Positions 1 through 13,800 of a stretch of DNA of 64,000 nt are shown piece by piece. The position numbers and the translations under genes are program-made. The stretch comes from Lytechinus pictus (taxonomy: Eukaryota; Echinodermata; Echinoidea; Temnopleuroida; Toxopneustidae). Numbering within the stretch: position 1 is the first letter of the stretch; each line of letters begins with the position of its first letter. Under the pieces are notes generated by a model, which saw only the letters and a list, made by a program, of their open reading frames with translations, searched no databases and was not told the DNA's origin. The stretch spans positions 18,222,603-18,286,602 of the forward strand of contig NC_087254.1 of assembly GCF_037042905.1 (NCBI RefSeq), read 5' to 3'.

Positions 1-117
1 TCCTTCCTTCCTTCCTTCCTTCCTTCCTTCCTTCCTTCCTTCCTTCCTTCCTTCCTTCCTTCCTTCCTTCCTTCCTTCCTTCCTTCCTTCCTCCCTCCCT
101 CCCTTCCTTCCTTCCTT
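1..117. repeat. (TTCC)n microsatellite
   Basis: Almost pure TTCC tandem from the window edge, with a short TCCC variant block near 91-104. It continues beyond the window. Confidence 0.98.
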
Positions 118-320
118 AGTTTCTTTCTTTCTTTATTTCTTCAGGCTTTCTTCGGACTTTCTTTCTAGTTGTGACCTGAAAGTTTTCTTTCTCGATCTTT
201 TTTTCTTTCTTCTTTGAATTCTTTCTTCCTTCCTCCCTTCCTTCCTTCCTTTCTTTCTTCCTTTCTTCAGGCTTTCTTTCTAGTTGTGACCTGATAGTTT
301 TCCTTTCACGATCCTCTCCC
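118..320. repeat. CT-rich tract with a duplicated segment
   Basis: A segment with TTCTTCAGGCTTTCTT and GTTGTGACCTGA occurs twice, around 135-195 and 260-315, within a TTTC/TTCC-rich tract. It looks like a diverged direct duplication about 125 bp apart. Confidence 0.75.
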
Positions 321-823
321 TTGTTTTAATGAGTATTTCAGTCGCCTACTTTTTTTCTTGCTATTCTCCTCGCCTTCCCTTTTCGTATCGTTAGAAATAG
401 ATTTTGGTGCTTAAATTTTTTTTTTTACAGATCGGAAGTTTGGAATATCGAATTGTGATTGAAATGATTTTCCCCTGATTTTCACAAGAATTAAGCGGAA
501 TTATTCCTTAATGGGGATCGAGCTTTAAAAGTTGATCCTGGAAAATGTTTGAAGAGAATAGATTTTGTCCGGAATATTTGCATTTATACGACTCGATCAT
601 ATATCGGCCTGCTTCATGAGGATAAATATTTTCCATATTTGTTTAGATGGGAAATATTCACCCTGACTTTTAAAAATGGCAGAATAAAAACAAAACGCAA
701 TGGTGAAGGTCTGAGAAAATCCATCAAAGATATTAAAAAGGTATTAGAAGATTATTTTCTTTTCAAAAGCAGCAGAAAACATCAAGAGTAAATAATGGTG
801 AAGGTTTAAAGAAAATGTTTACC
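321..823. other. Unassigned AT-rich sequence
   Basis: No splice-consistent exon or known family seen. An open frame at 549-791 begins with TTG and has no recognisable motif. Confidence 0.6.
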
Positions 824-1015
824 TGTAGCGGCTAAGAAAGCAGGAATGCTTGTAAGTAAGAACCAGAGGACCGACTGCTTAAGGTCCTCTCCGAGGGACA
901 TGGTAATAATGAAGATTAACAGGGGCGGATCCAGCTTTCGCCAGTGGGGGGGGGGGGGCGGAAAAAAATATTCACTCATATTTTCCCCGATCGGCCACGC
1001 TCAAAGTTGATTTGT
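824..1015 (-). repeat. SINE-like fragment ending in a poly-G junction
   Basis: 847-912 is the reverse of 34871-34945 (GGTCCTCTCCGAGGGAC, then TGGTAAT). It is followed by GGGGCGGATCC, a 13-G run at 946-958 and TTTTCCCCGATCGGCC. The same poly-G/CCCCGATCGGCC pair recurs at 61118-61225. Confidence 0.6.
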
Positions 1016-1019
1016 TTGT

Positions 1020-2275
1020 TTCTTTGAAGGGGGTAGCCCTGCACTGAAACAAACGGTATCAAAATTAGGCTGGGCCGGAATTATAGCCTTCCAATTTATG
1101 TCAGTTTCTTTGAGAGACAAATCCTTCGGAACTTAATGATCAACCGTGGCCAGTTTTGGTTGTTTAAGCAAATTTCATAAATTATTAAATTGAACTTTAA
1201 TGCATGAGTGAGCACAAATTGCACTTTTTGGGGGCAGCCTTTCAACTTTATCATGTGGATCTCAGCAATGTGTTAATGGGAGTCGGGGGAATATAGGGGG
1301 TGAAGTAGGTTGATTGAATAAGGGTCAACGTTACAGAAAATTTAGCCTCCCCTCCCTCTCTCCCGCCCTCCCCTCCTGTTGAGAGACTGATTGCTATTGT
1401 CATGTACGCGTGAAGTCCAGAGCAGAATGTTGATTTAATCATGTTAATGATGAATTCTGAATTGAGGCATCAACTTTTTCCTATCAATCGATCATTTAAT
1501 CAACAATTTATCATGAATCAACTCATTCAATGTGATCAATCAAACATTCATTTTTTTCAATATTTTTTTTTCATAAATCATCATAATCAGTCAATTTTGG
1601 TAACCATTCAATAAAAAGAGAAAAAAAACTGACCATCAGCCACCGGTCACTTGGCAGTTAAGTTCTGAATCGGGCTACAATCCAGGAAGTGAGAGAGAAA
1701 TAGAGAGGTGGAGAGGGAGAGAGAGAAGAGAGAGAGAGGGGGGGGGAGAAGAAACCGGGGAAATGGATCGAGGTGGAGGGGAGTACATAATCAATTTAAC
1801 ATAACACCCCTAGCTTTGCAAGTTCCGAAGGACTAAGCTCTCAAAATAATTGTAAGGCAGCCAATTCCCGCCCAGCCTATATAGCCAAGCTTATAGTCTC
1901 TCAGGAGCTAGGAGAGAAGGGGGGGGGGGGTTAGAGATGGAGGGAGGGGTTGCTAAATGTTCTGTTGACCTTTATCCCATCAACGTACTTCACCTACTTA
2001 AGTTCTATCTTACCCCCTATTCTCCTGACTCTCATGGACACATTGCTGAGATCCACATGATAAAGTCAAATGCTGCACTAAAATTGCAATTCATGATCAC
2101 TCATTCATTAAATTTCAATGTGATAACAAACTGATCACAATTGATCATTAATTCATCATAAAACCCTCAAACCCTCAAAAGTTCCCCCCTCCCCCCCCAA
2201 AAAAAAAACGGAAAGAAATTGGAAGGCTAATTCCGGCACAGAATTTTCTTACCCTTTATTTCAGTGGGCAGTGCT
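1020..2275. repeat. Fold-back (long inverted repeat) element, about 1.25 kb
   Basis: The left arm (about 1020-1400) returns inverted at about 1890-2275: CCGGAATTATAGCCTTCC pairs with GGAAGGCTAATTCCGG, and TCATGTGGATCTCAGCAATG pairs with CATTGCTGAGATCCACATGA. The centre holds AT-rich sequence and a GA microsatellite. No transposase is seen. Probably a non-autonomous DNA element. Confidence 0.8.
1688..1760. repeat. (GA)n-rich microsatellite
   Basis: Imperfect GAGA tract with a GGGGGGGG run, inside the fold-back element. Confidence 0.9.
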
Positions 2276-2394
2276 CGCTCAAGCATGAGTAGTTTTCCAA
2301 CTTTTGGTGTCATTTGAAAGTTGACTTTATTGGCTTTCCATATGAGTCTTTCCCCCAAAAGTGATATATTTTTTATTTGGCAGCCATTTCAAAA

Positions 2395-2530
2395 GTGGCG
2401 GGCGTGCCCCTCGATCGGCCCCCTGGATCCGTCTATGGATTAATGCCTTACCAAACTTTGGCAAGAGCTCACCAATTGGGAATCGAACCCGGGTCATCGG
2501 AATCCGAAACCCGCCCCGCTCTACCGACTG
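2395..2530 (-). repeat. tRNA-derived SINE head fragment
   Basis: Read on the minus strand it contains GACCCGGGTTCGATTCCC, a B-box, and GTAAGGCATTAATCC as in the SINE at 34837-34893. Flanked by CCCCTGGATCCGTCTATGG, as at 63690-63712. Confidence 0.65.
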
Positions 2531-2770
2531 AAGGGAAAAGCAAGGAAGGGAAAGAAAGAAATAAATAAATAAAGAAAGAAAGAAAGACATACAGACAGAC
2601 AGACTGACAGAAAGAAAGAAAGAAAAAATGAAGGGAAAGGGAGGAATGGAAGAAGATGGAAGGAAGAAGGAATAAGGACGAAAGAAAAATGAGAGAAAGT
2701 TAGAAAGAAAAAGGAAAAGAAAAAAGCAAAGGAGAAAAGGAAAGAGAGAGAGAGTAAAAAAAGAATGTAT
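2531..2770. repeat. Purine-rich (GAAA/GGAA)n tract
   Basis: Low-complexity AAAGAAAG and GACAGACA runs. Confidence 0.85.
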
Positions 2771-3950
2771 TCAAACTTTATACCGAAAAAACTAAAAATA
2801 CCGAAAAAAATATAAAACGAATGTATTCATCACTTTATACCGAAAAAAATATAATTGAGTATAAGGGAAATGCACAAAATTTTAAGTTCGCTCGCCATGT
2901 TCCCGCCCCGCCTACTGATATCTCCTGGCTACGCCAATGCCATAAATAATGTCTCAAAAGGCTATTATATTTTACTTTTCATGATAGGAACGAAAAAGCT
3001 AGAGGACAATTAATACAATTTTCCCTGAAATTTCCAAATATGTGGGATAGCCCATTAAAGGAAGGGGGAGGAGTCCGGGAGGAGTACACAAAAGGCAATT
3101 TTTGTTCTTGGCAGGCGAGTGTCGAATTTTTGACAGTTGAGGTCAAAGACCGTCTTTTTTAATTACTCCTGGGGATCAGATCACTGGCAAATCAGACACC
3201 CCCCCCCCAAAAAAAAAAAAAAAACAGCCCAGATATTATCAGTTCGAGAAGCCCTTTTCACTGTTATACCTGTAAATGCTTTCACAATTATTTATATAAA
3301 AAAATCATCAAATGATTCTCGGAAACACTCATCCCACCGGGGTTTAAATAAAAGCAAAAACTGAAAGGAAACAAATCATCGGGCGTACACGGGGCGTACA
3401 CTCTGCCCCAATCGGCCCAGTGACCACTGACCATTATAGCCTGTCCTATTTTAGCGTACTTTGCTAATGACGGAAAAAATGGGGAATTCAAATCGCGATT
3501 TGAAGTTGTCCTGTCCCGGTCCTGTCATTCAAGGAGAAAACCTCACATGATAATTTTATGATAATTACTGGGTTTTTTTTTTCAACAAAAGCGAGACGAT
3601 GGAACCCATCCTTGCTGTAATAAAAGCGGGAATAAAAAATGATGTTGTTGTACGTAGATATGAAGTTAATTGTTGATAACATAAAAAAAAAAAAAAGTTA
3701 ATTGTTGATGATGATACCGATTAAAGATTTAGAAAGTTATCAGAATTTATTTTTTTTATGTGACGTCATAATGCGAGTTATATAGCTTATCGTGAATGAA
3801 AAAAAAACAAAGAAAAAATCAATGAAATTTCATTTTCCAATGCAATAATCATTTGATGTATAAGTTATCGCCTTTTCATTCCGGTTACAAAAGCGCAATA
3901 CACTTAAATGATTTTATTGAACCTGTATGTCAACAGGCAAATCATTTGCC
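2771..3950. other. Unassigned intergenic sequence
   Basis: A CCCCCCCCC-AAAAAAAAAAAAAAA run lies near 3199-3224 and a diverged duplicate of a TTTATACCGAAAAAA segment at 2779-2850. No coding exon could be supported. Confidence 0.6.
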
Positions 3951-3954
3951 TGTA

Positions 3955-4040
3955 ATAATATGTCTGTAAAGCGCTTAGAGACGTCGTTCCGATGTATTAA
4001 GCGCTATATAAATGCGGAATATTATTATTATTATTATTTG
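3955..4040 (+). repeat. SINE 3' tail
   Basis: GCGCTATATAAATGCGG followed by ATTATTATTATTATT. The same tail recurs near 43440-43522 and 45750-45785, so this is a SINE end with a TATTATT repeat. Confidence 0.65.
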
Positions 4041-4746
4041 CATCTGCTCCTGAATGACAAAAAATATATTATAGTCATCATGAACCATTCAAAATTGAAT
4101 TAATGCATTTTAGATTGCATTACACTTAGGGCAGCTGCTCGTACATGACGTCAAATAAAAAATTTCAAATTTTATTAAATTTCTTAATCTATATGATTTT
4201 TCTCAAGGCTTCTTTACCAAATTTTATCCGGGTAGTTTTACAACAAACTTTTCGTCAGGGTGTAGGCCCTACTTCCCTTTAAGTGAGGGTCTTATTTTGG
4301 TTAGAGTCAATAGTCATTCCTAAGAATTATTCTTAACCTGATGGTCTATTCAAGATTCACAGACATGCAGTAGCAAATTACATCACAAAAGTATATTTAT
4401 ATAGCGGCTATAATTACAACCTTATTTTTGGGTCATCCGTTTGTAAACATGAATTAATTACTGACCGTACAACGTTTTACACATTATTGTGAATTGAATT
4501 GTATTGTATTGAACTGTATGAGGCGGGGGGGGGGGGGTCTTTTTTTATTTGGCAACCAGTCAAATGGACTACAGTATTTTCGCCATAGAGAGTCATAGTT
4601 TTTCCCCCCTGAATCCCCTTTGTAGACACCATACTTAGCCTTGCCGACTACTATCTCTGCAAGATAACTTCAATTATTTTTTTGGCTCTTACATTCATTT
4701 GGACTTGTACTCGATTTGGAACAATTTACCCTACCAAAGTGCCATC

Positions 4747-4827
4747 ATGTCTGCTGACGAAGACACAGAATTAAGAGACCTCATTGCTCAAACATTGGAG
4801 AATAATGGGGTCCTTGGGAAGATTCGG
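4747..4827 (+). CDS. CEP43: CEP43 coding exon 1
   Basis: 27 codons starting MSADEDTELRDLIAQTLENN, phase 0 at a GTAAGT donor (4828). The open frame continues into the intron but loses similarity there. The ATG context is gccatcATGt. Confidence 0.93.
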
Positions 4828-7800
4828 GTAAGTTTCGTTTGCCTGGCCTGTGCCACTCCCTGTGAGCTGTGCCTGTGGCGGTACGTACTGGTACTCGTCT
4901 CGCGCTCGGCCTCGGGCCATGCCACTGCAGGGCCGGGCCGAGCGAGCCAGGGTCAGGGAAGTCGGCTGCGGCGCGGCATGCAGGGCCCGCGAAGCTTCAC
5001 CTTCGCTACCCGTGACGTTCGTGTACCGTGGCGTAGGCTCCTCGCTCCTCGCTCTGATACTCTCTCTAGTCTTGAGGACGCAATGATGATGACTTTTAAA
5101 ATAATGAAATATACTTCTTTTTGACTTTCGTTTTGACACTCTTCCCTTAGTCGCAGAAGTGAGAAGAGAAGGGCCAAAACAAAGATCATAAGATGGATTT
5201 CCCTCGGAAATCCATCTTTTGAAACAAAAATAACTTGAATTTTATGAATTTCATTGATTTTTACACCTTCCTACGCCTAATGCGTAGGAAGGTTTTAAAA
5301 ATTATAATATAAAAATGTGAAAAAATTAAGGTTTCTTACCTAACTGATACCGAGTAGACCCCTCGATCCACATGTAAACAACGCAAACTTCAATAGCGTC
5401 GACCCTTGAACCGCTTACGTATGACGTACTTCCGGCTAGCGATGCCGTTCTGATGAATAATTTATAGAAAAAAATATTACTTCGCAAATGTTAAAATTTA
5501 TCACGTAATTATAAATAATTAGTATAAAAATACTAATAGGCCCTAATTATTTATAGGCCTAATCACGTATGACGTAATAAATTTTAGTATTTGTGAAATA
5601 ATAATTTTTATCTAAAAATTATTCATCTTTTAGAGCTTTGATATCTGTTTTTTCCTGGTTGTTTTTTGTTTTGTTTTGAAAGAAATAGACCACTCTTTTC
5701 CTTTTCTTTTGGCTTCAACTAATACTTTTGTGCCTTTCAAGTCTATCTATCATGTCCATGGGGAGATTGGTAAATTTGGATTGTTAAGTTCTTTTCCACA
5801 AAATCTTGCTAATTTTCTTGTTTTGTTTCATAATAGTATGGAAGTTGTGTAAAAAATTGTGTACATTTATGTGCAGTGATTTCACTCTAGAATCTGAATT
5901 TATTTATTTTTCTTAAAAAAAGATAGCTCAAACAGGGCCTTTGTAATACAATGTATGTACAGTATACAAATCTAAGAAATGCATTGAAAACCGATAGAAT
6001 ATATTAAAGCTTTATTTTTATCGTTCTTGATATTTGTAATAAATTGCATACAATGCTACGTACACATACACTCAGCTGCTCATCCCTCCTAAAATAATTG
6101 TAATCAAATGTCCATTGTCTCTAACATCAAAAGCTACATATTATACATGTATAACAAATTGTTGAAACAAAAGAATACATAAGGAATCGGTGAAACAATC
6201 AAATACATCAGAAAATAGCACACTTGTATTTTCATTTGGTCATACAAAGTACAAAAGGAATGATAATTTTCATATGTAAAAAAAGACCTCCGTACATACA
6301 TTTATGTATACAATACTAAAGTTGAAAAAGAGCTTGTAATTTAAATCAGAAAATTTCTTTACAAAAACAATATTTTAAACAAATTCATTTAGGAAATTAT
6401 CTACATGATGCTGTTTTGATGCCAACTAAATTATATAAATTATCTATCATTCATGATCACCTTCATTTGGCAAAAAAAGAGGCGAGTATTTGTGATTTTG
6501 CGTAATTTGCATAATTAATTAGAATTAAAGGAGAATGAAACTCTTGAAGCAAGTTAGCTTTTGTGAAAGCAGAAAAATCAAAGAATAAGATCAACAAAAG
6601 CTTGAGTAAAATAGGACTAGCAATAGAAGAGTTATGAGCATTTGAATGTCGAGATCACTAATGCTATGGAGATCCTCCGATTGGCAATGCGACCAAGATC
6701 TACGATGTCACAGATGAACAACTCTCCCCTTTTGGACACTGAAAATATACCCCAAAACATCTCTTTTTGCTCATTCTTATCATATGACAAACGATTCATC
6801 AATTATATAATGTTGTGAAACCTCTGTACTTTTCCTCTCATAAAGAGAACACCTCACTTTGTGATAGACTCTATAAAAGTGAGAATATAAGTGAAATAAG
6901 TACTAAAGTAATGAGGGAGTTGTACGTGTGTGACATCACAGATCTTGGTCGCATTGCCAATGGGAGGATCTACATGGCATTAGTGATCTCAATATTCAAA
7001 TGCTCATAACTTTCTTATTATTCATTCAATCTTCCTCAAACTTTCAACAATATGTTTCTTTGATTTTTCTCTTTGATATGGATTCAGCTGGTTTCAAGGG
7101 TTTCATTCCTTTAATTAGAATAAATTATTTTACACATATTAAGAAGAAAAATTACAAAGTGAAATGATTACACATCAGTTGAGCTTTCTTTCACCTTTCC
7201 ATTGATACCTAAATTACTTCAAAGGGCTAAAAAACAAAGCAGTTAGAGCCTGTTGAAGACTTGGGTTCAAAATGTTCACAAAATGGTCACAAAAATCGGT
7301 TCTGTATTACATTGACTTTACATTAAGACAATGACCACAAATTTGGATGAATATGCGCGACTCAAACTGGAATAACTTTATAAGTTCTTGATGAAAATTA
7401 GAGTTCTTGGTATTATATGAAAGATCTTTTCAAGAGCTTTCAAATGTTACCAAATTTATTGATATTTGATGATTTTCATTTTTTTGTCACATACCTACTC
7501 AATTCATGACTATATAGAATGGGATCTTTCGCATCGAAATTGGATATAAAATAAGAAAGGTATGACATTTCGTTTATTTTTCAAAAAACAGTTTTAATTC
7601 TATTCACAACTCAGTGACATCACATGCAAATGAGAGAGTCGAGAAGTCCATCATTCACTATTTTTTTAATTGTTTGAATCATACAATATTGAATTTTTTA
7701 CCAATTTGACTTTAACTTAAGGACCAACTTCAAGGAGAATGAAACCCTTGAAACCAGCTGAATCCATATCAAAGAGAAAAATCAAAGAAACATATTGTTG

Positions 7801-10800
7801 AAAGTTTGAGGAAGATTGAACGAATAATAAGAAAGTTATGAGCATTTGAATATTGAGATCACTAATGCCATGTAGATCCTCCCATTGGCAATGCGACCAA
7901 GATCTGTGATGTCACACACGTACAACTCCCTCATTGCTTTAGTACTTATTTCACTTATATTCTCACTTTTATAGAATCTATCACAAGGTGAGGTGTTCTC
8001 TTTATGAGAGGACAAGTACAGAGGTTTCACAACATTATATTATTGATGAATCGTTTGTCATATGATTAGAATGAGCAAAAAGAGATGTTTTGGGGTATAT
8101 TTTCAGTGTCCACAAGGGGAGAGTTGTTCATCTCTGATATCATAGATCTTGGTTGCATTGCCAATGGGAGGATCTCCACAGCATTAATGATCTCGACATT
8201 CAAATGCTCATAACTCTTCTATTGCTAGTCCTATTTTACTCAAACTTTTGTTGATCTTGTTCTTTGATTTTTCTGCTTTCACAAAAGCTAACTTGCTCCA
8301 AGAGTTTCATTCTCCTTTAACTGAACCATAAAATGTTATACAAGTGATAATACACCATGTTCAGGAAGGAATAAACATTTGTTTTATAGGAAAATGAGAA
8401 AATTAGAATATTTCATATTATGATATTAATAAAATACAAAAGAAATAGTGAGCGAGTGATGTGATCAGTTCCCTCATTTGCATACCGAACAGGATCATAT
8501 AAGTGTTTTTTTTAATTAAGCAAAACTTAAAAATGTCACAACTCTCTTACTTTACATCCGATTTTGATTAAATTTTCTGTGTTATGCTTGTTGGATTTTT
8601 CTCTTTTCTTCAAATCAACTTTTTGTTGGGGTGGACTTGTCCTTTAATTATAAGGGATTTGTTTTCTCCTAAGTGGGCCTACCTATTTTCTTGGGGCAGT
8701 AATAACAATAAAACCAATGTAGCATATTGTTAAATGTCCTCATGAAAAAATAATTATTTGAAGTAAAACTTATGAAAGAAATGACATGTTAGCAATTTTA
8801 TGTATTGAAGTAAATGGAAGATTAGTACTTTTCTTACTTAACATTATTATGACATCACCAATGTGAAGTCTCCATCGATATTACCGTAACCAATTTTACA
8901 GCTTTTTAAAATTCATAACTTTATTATTGCTTTTCTTGTCTGATTTTTCATTTTTCCTGCTTAAACTGAATTTTTGTTTGAGTTGGATTAGATAAGGCAA
9001 GACAAGTTCAAGTCTTTTTGATATTTTGCAGTGACCCAATTTCATTTGATTATTTTTCTTCATACATGTATGTGAAATCAATGCCCTTTTTTGTGTTTGT
9101 ATAATTTGTATTGTTTGTAAATGTAAATCTTGTAAATTTGAATGTAAATTTGTATTTTTTTAATCAAATGGAATACCCTCCGGTAAATGTTGATTCCCTT
9201 TTATGAAGGATTAAGGCATTTGAAAATCTCCTTAGACGTGCATATTAATAAGCGATTGATTACATGTAAGCTTTATCAATAAAATGAACAACATTTTTTT
9301 TGCATCAAATATAATTTGTGTTAGGGTATTTCATGTATAAAGATTAATAAAATGATTAAAACAAAAATAAGACGACCTTGTTTACAACATGCGACTGTAT
9401 ACAAGTACTCTAATTGAATCTTTGTCATTTGTATATAGGCTGAGCTACGGGCAAATGTTTTTCTTTCCCTTGAAGAGCAAGATGCTGGCAAGAAGAATTC
9501 ACCATTTGTAAATGAAGAGCTCAAGAAGTATCTGTCAACAAAAGAAGGTAAGAACATGGCAGGGGGGAGTTGTTTCACTAAGATATTAATTGCCCCAAAC
9601 CAGGCCCTCACTGTTTCCCCCTGATGCTTTGCAAGATAAATCCAAATTGTGACTGATTTCACTACAAAATTCCATTATCTTTCTTTCTTTCAACTCTTAC
9701 TCAATTTCTCAGGCCAAATCATGCAGTTCTCAAGTTACACATTATTTTATACTGTCACATGTTTTTTTTGTGTGTGTGTGTTTGTAGAATTGGGATACAA
9801 ATAGTGATTTCAGCCTAAATTTATAGGTTATTACTTTTGAGAAAGAATTAGTTGCATGTCATTTATGGTTGCAGAAGCTAAGCTTCAATGAAAGTATTCA
9901 AAATAGGTTAAAGAAATAAAACAAATAAATAGATTGGAAATTGATTTTGATGATTACATTATATCATATCAGGTACATGTATGGTAATAAAGGACTTTTG
10001 TAGTTTTGCCAGTCTTCTGATTTTAATAATTTATTTCTACAATTTAATAGACTATGCAGAGTATGTTCTGTACCTCTCTTATTCTATTTTGATATCAATT
10101 TGTGTGAATGCTGCTTCAAGGTGTTGAAGATAAATGCACTTGTTGTGTATGGTTATGTGGAACTTTTTACACATTTCGCATACTTTTGTGTTATGTTTTC
10201 ATTCCTATTATTTATAGGCTATCAAACGGCTGTTCTGGTGAAAGAATTTTTAGAACACTTTAATTTGGACTTTACCTTGGCGGTCTTCAACCCAGAAACA
10301 AATATTGTGAGTAAAATAAATCATCATGCCCAGGTAATGAATTATATGATCTTTTATGTACATGTCTGTGGTATGTGGCATGCTGTATTAATTAGCATTA
10401 AATGTGAATATTTGTTTCAGCTTCACAGATTCATGTAGTGATGTGGTCTTGAGGTCCAGTAAAAACTCTCTAATTTTAGTAAAACTGCCATAATTTACAT
10501 TTCAATAGATGATATTTAGGTGAGAATAATTTGTTTTGATTGATTGATTGATTGCATTTATTCTTTTTCATTCCAAAATTTAACAAAAGTTATGTATAGC
10601 AAAACACAAAATATATAATATACAGAAATGCAAAAAGGGAACCCACTGGAAGGCAAAGCTTGTTAGTATGGGTTCCCTGCAATAAATAGTTAAATAAAGT
10701 ATATCTTTGATCAATGAACAGGAATTGCGAGAAAAAAAGCCTTCCCCAAAGCAAAGGTTTTCTGAACATCCTCATTCCACTCTCTTCATTTCATCCATGA

Positions 10801-13800
10801 AATCCTCATTAAATGTACATATTTCATGGAAAGTATTTTCATTAAGTTGGAAAATATAAAGAAAATGAGGAATATTCCTTTTTCTCTTACTCTGATTTCT
10901 GGAATTTCAGTTGATACATAAAGACTATAAACATCAATGTGTACATGCAGGACTTGAATGGGACAAGATAACATTCCAATGAAGTCAACCAAAAATTGTC
11001 ATATTCCTGAGTATAAGTGTACTTTTTGTCAATGGATAATCCAATCCGTGATTTTGAACTTATCCTTTTGGGCTCCTTTTCTTGACTTGTAAATAAGGGG
11101 AGTTAAGCAGATCCAAGATTGAGATGGGCAAGTCACTTCTTTACCCACTTTTCTTTCACATGTTTTTCAAATAGAGTGATGCATATGAAGGTAGAGAGTC
11201 CTTAGCAAGTGAACTGAATATTGCTGATACTGCCAAGACGAAGGGGAAACCCCTTCTTCATGAAATCCTGAAGAGAAGTAAAGACACAGGAGAACCAAAT
11301 GGTAGACCTCGCTCAAGTACTGCCATTGATGTAAGTTTTACCCTGTTCATGTAGTAAACTTCCTCTAGGTCTATACCCACTTTGACTATTTTCTGTTTGG
11401 TCTCATCCCACGTAGTCTAATCATAGTTCGTCTACAACCAGGTTGTCTATTAATTGTTTAGTCAAGTTGCCATTTAGCCCATTTTATCATATTTCCAGTT
11501 AAACTATGCCTTTGTCATCTATATTTGTTAATGGTCTAACACCACATAGTGTATATGATTGTATGAAGTGCTAATATGAGACAAATTTTCATTTGATAAA
11601 GTGCATTAATAGATAAATTAAAAATTAGATCTTCTAGGCATTAATTGGGCTCTATAGCAGACCAAGTGAGTACATGTATGAGACAAATTAGCGACTGGAC
11701 CAGGTTGTAATTAAAGCTAATTTGGTTTAGCCATGATGGTGTGAGATGATTGGAGAATTAGATTATCTGCTAGTGGACCAAATGGACTTAAAGTGGATAG
11801 AAACCATGCAGATTGGTAAGAAGTGCTTTCTCAAACCCGATTTATACATCCCAGAATGATACAAAATTGCCATATTTTGACTGAGTTTTTCTACATCTAG
11901 TTTAGTCTAACTAGTGAATATTAATGAAAGCTTAATGGTTTCTGAAATGTTGAAAATATTTTTTTGCTACTTTCAAAACACTTAACACTTTATTTCAGAT
12001 GATGATCTGTTCACCTTTTCATTGATTTTCGTTGATAATGGTTTAGAAATCTATTTCGTTCAAAACCTTTTTTATAAGTTTGAACATATTTACCAAATAC
12101 CCATTTCTGGCAAGTAAAATGCCATCAGAATTTCAGACATGACTCAGTCCTAATGTTGTTCCAAGTAAAATCAGTTTGCAAGCGAGTCATTGTCTCCTCT
12201 TGTATTTAACCAATCTTATCAGTGATATATTGATTCCTTCTTAATTGCAGGAGGAAACTGTTGCAATTCCAAAGGTATTTGTTACTGTCATACATGTATC
12301 TTCATCATTGAACATCGGTCTGCCCCTGTGCTTTGAAATGCATGAAGTGCTTTTGAATGTTCATTATTATTGAAGCTTCTTTGTTGTTATTGCTTTCAGA
12401 TGTTTGATATTTATAGTAAAGATCAGTTGTGGTTCGGAGATAAAATTTAGAAAGATCCAAAGAAACTGCCTCAGAGTAAATTGGGAAATAATGATTAATG
12501 AATGCACCTTGGAATTGCAGTTTGCTGTCAGTGTCAGATTTTGATATCACAAAAGTGAAGGGAAATGATGAAAATCTATTTTGCTGTCAGTCAAATGCAT
12601 GAGTTCACAGGAATGCATACGTGAACATAGGATGACACATGAATGTTTTCCCCAAACATTTCTGAATTTGTATTCAATGAAAACATTTGAGTATCTGTGG
12701 AGTAAACAATATTCTACCTGAAGAAGAATGAAAACGCATTTTAAATACTACTTGTTTTCACCTTGTTCTGGCATTTTGTTCACTAGCTACAGCGTTATTG
12801 TGGTATAATTGAAAGCATGATATTGTTTTTTGCATGGTGTATTCAGTGAAATGCATATTTTGCTTGAATAGGCAGTATGGTTTTTTTATTTGTTAGCACT
12901 GTAAATGGTAAAGGTACTGCAGGCCTTGAAATAGGATCTAAGAGGGACTATGCCACCTTGGTGAGGGGCACTTTTTTTTCAAATAAGCCAGATTGCAGAA
13001 GTGGCATGTTATGAATCATTCAAAATCACATTTTGGAAAAAGGACACCGTGGCCAATGAACAGGGCACCTTTTTTCATTGGTCCCTCAATAGCTTTGTTG
13101 AAAAGTAATAAATCATAGCAACCATTAGTAAGGGGTCCAGGAGGCCATACATGTTGTAGTTGCCTGAGGCTATTTCAAGGCCTGCATAATGATGGAGATA
13201 ATATAGTGAATTAAGTTTGCTTGTTTGCATTGTTTTCCTCTCCCCCTTAAGGCTTCCAGCATTAGTTCAAAAGGCCTTCTCCTCGTCACACTTGTACAAA
13301 CATATTCACCCCATAATGAAACATATTCATGTCAAAATACCAATTTATGAAATTTACAATATATCATGATATTGGCTAACAACATGATGTTACATTACAA
13401 CTTTCAAAAACATTTGTTGCTCTACTCTTTGATGGAGTTTCATTCATTGATATTCTTGTCTTTCTTTTTTTTTTAAATTGAAACTCAATCAGGGTGGACT
13501 CTTATTGAGTTTTTGTAATGATTTTTTAAAGTCTAATTTTTATGATCATGTAGGATCAACTGTCACAGTCTCCTATTTTACCATTTGATAATTTCATTTT
13601 TTGTTTTCATTATTAAATTATTTTTCACATGGATGCTTTCATTCCACAATATTTAAAAACAAAGTGTGCCATATTTTAGACTTTTACTAGAAGAATTCAG
13701 ATACAGTGACATTGGTGTGTTTGTGAGATGTTTAAGATCGCAGGTACAAGCAATAAAAATGGGTGATTTCAAGTTTGGTGTTGACCTTTACATGGTGTTG

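Noticed and set aside
4699-5124. 141-codon frame across CEP43 exon 1 as one gene
   Set aside because: It begins at TTG and runs through a good GTAAGT donor into CpG-rich intron. Only 4747-4827 resembles CEP43.
6815-8030. Two nearly identical 64-codon frames (6815-7009 plus, 7836-8030 minus)
   Set aside because: They are the same stretch of two inverted MITE copies. Identity comes from the repeat, and no protein motif is present.
10100-10438. 112-codon frame around CEP43 exon 3
   Set aside because: Only 10218-10306 is coding; the flanks are intron read through the splice sites.
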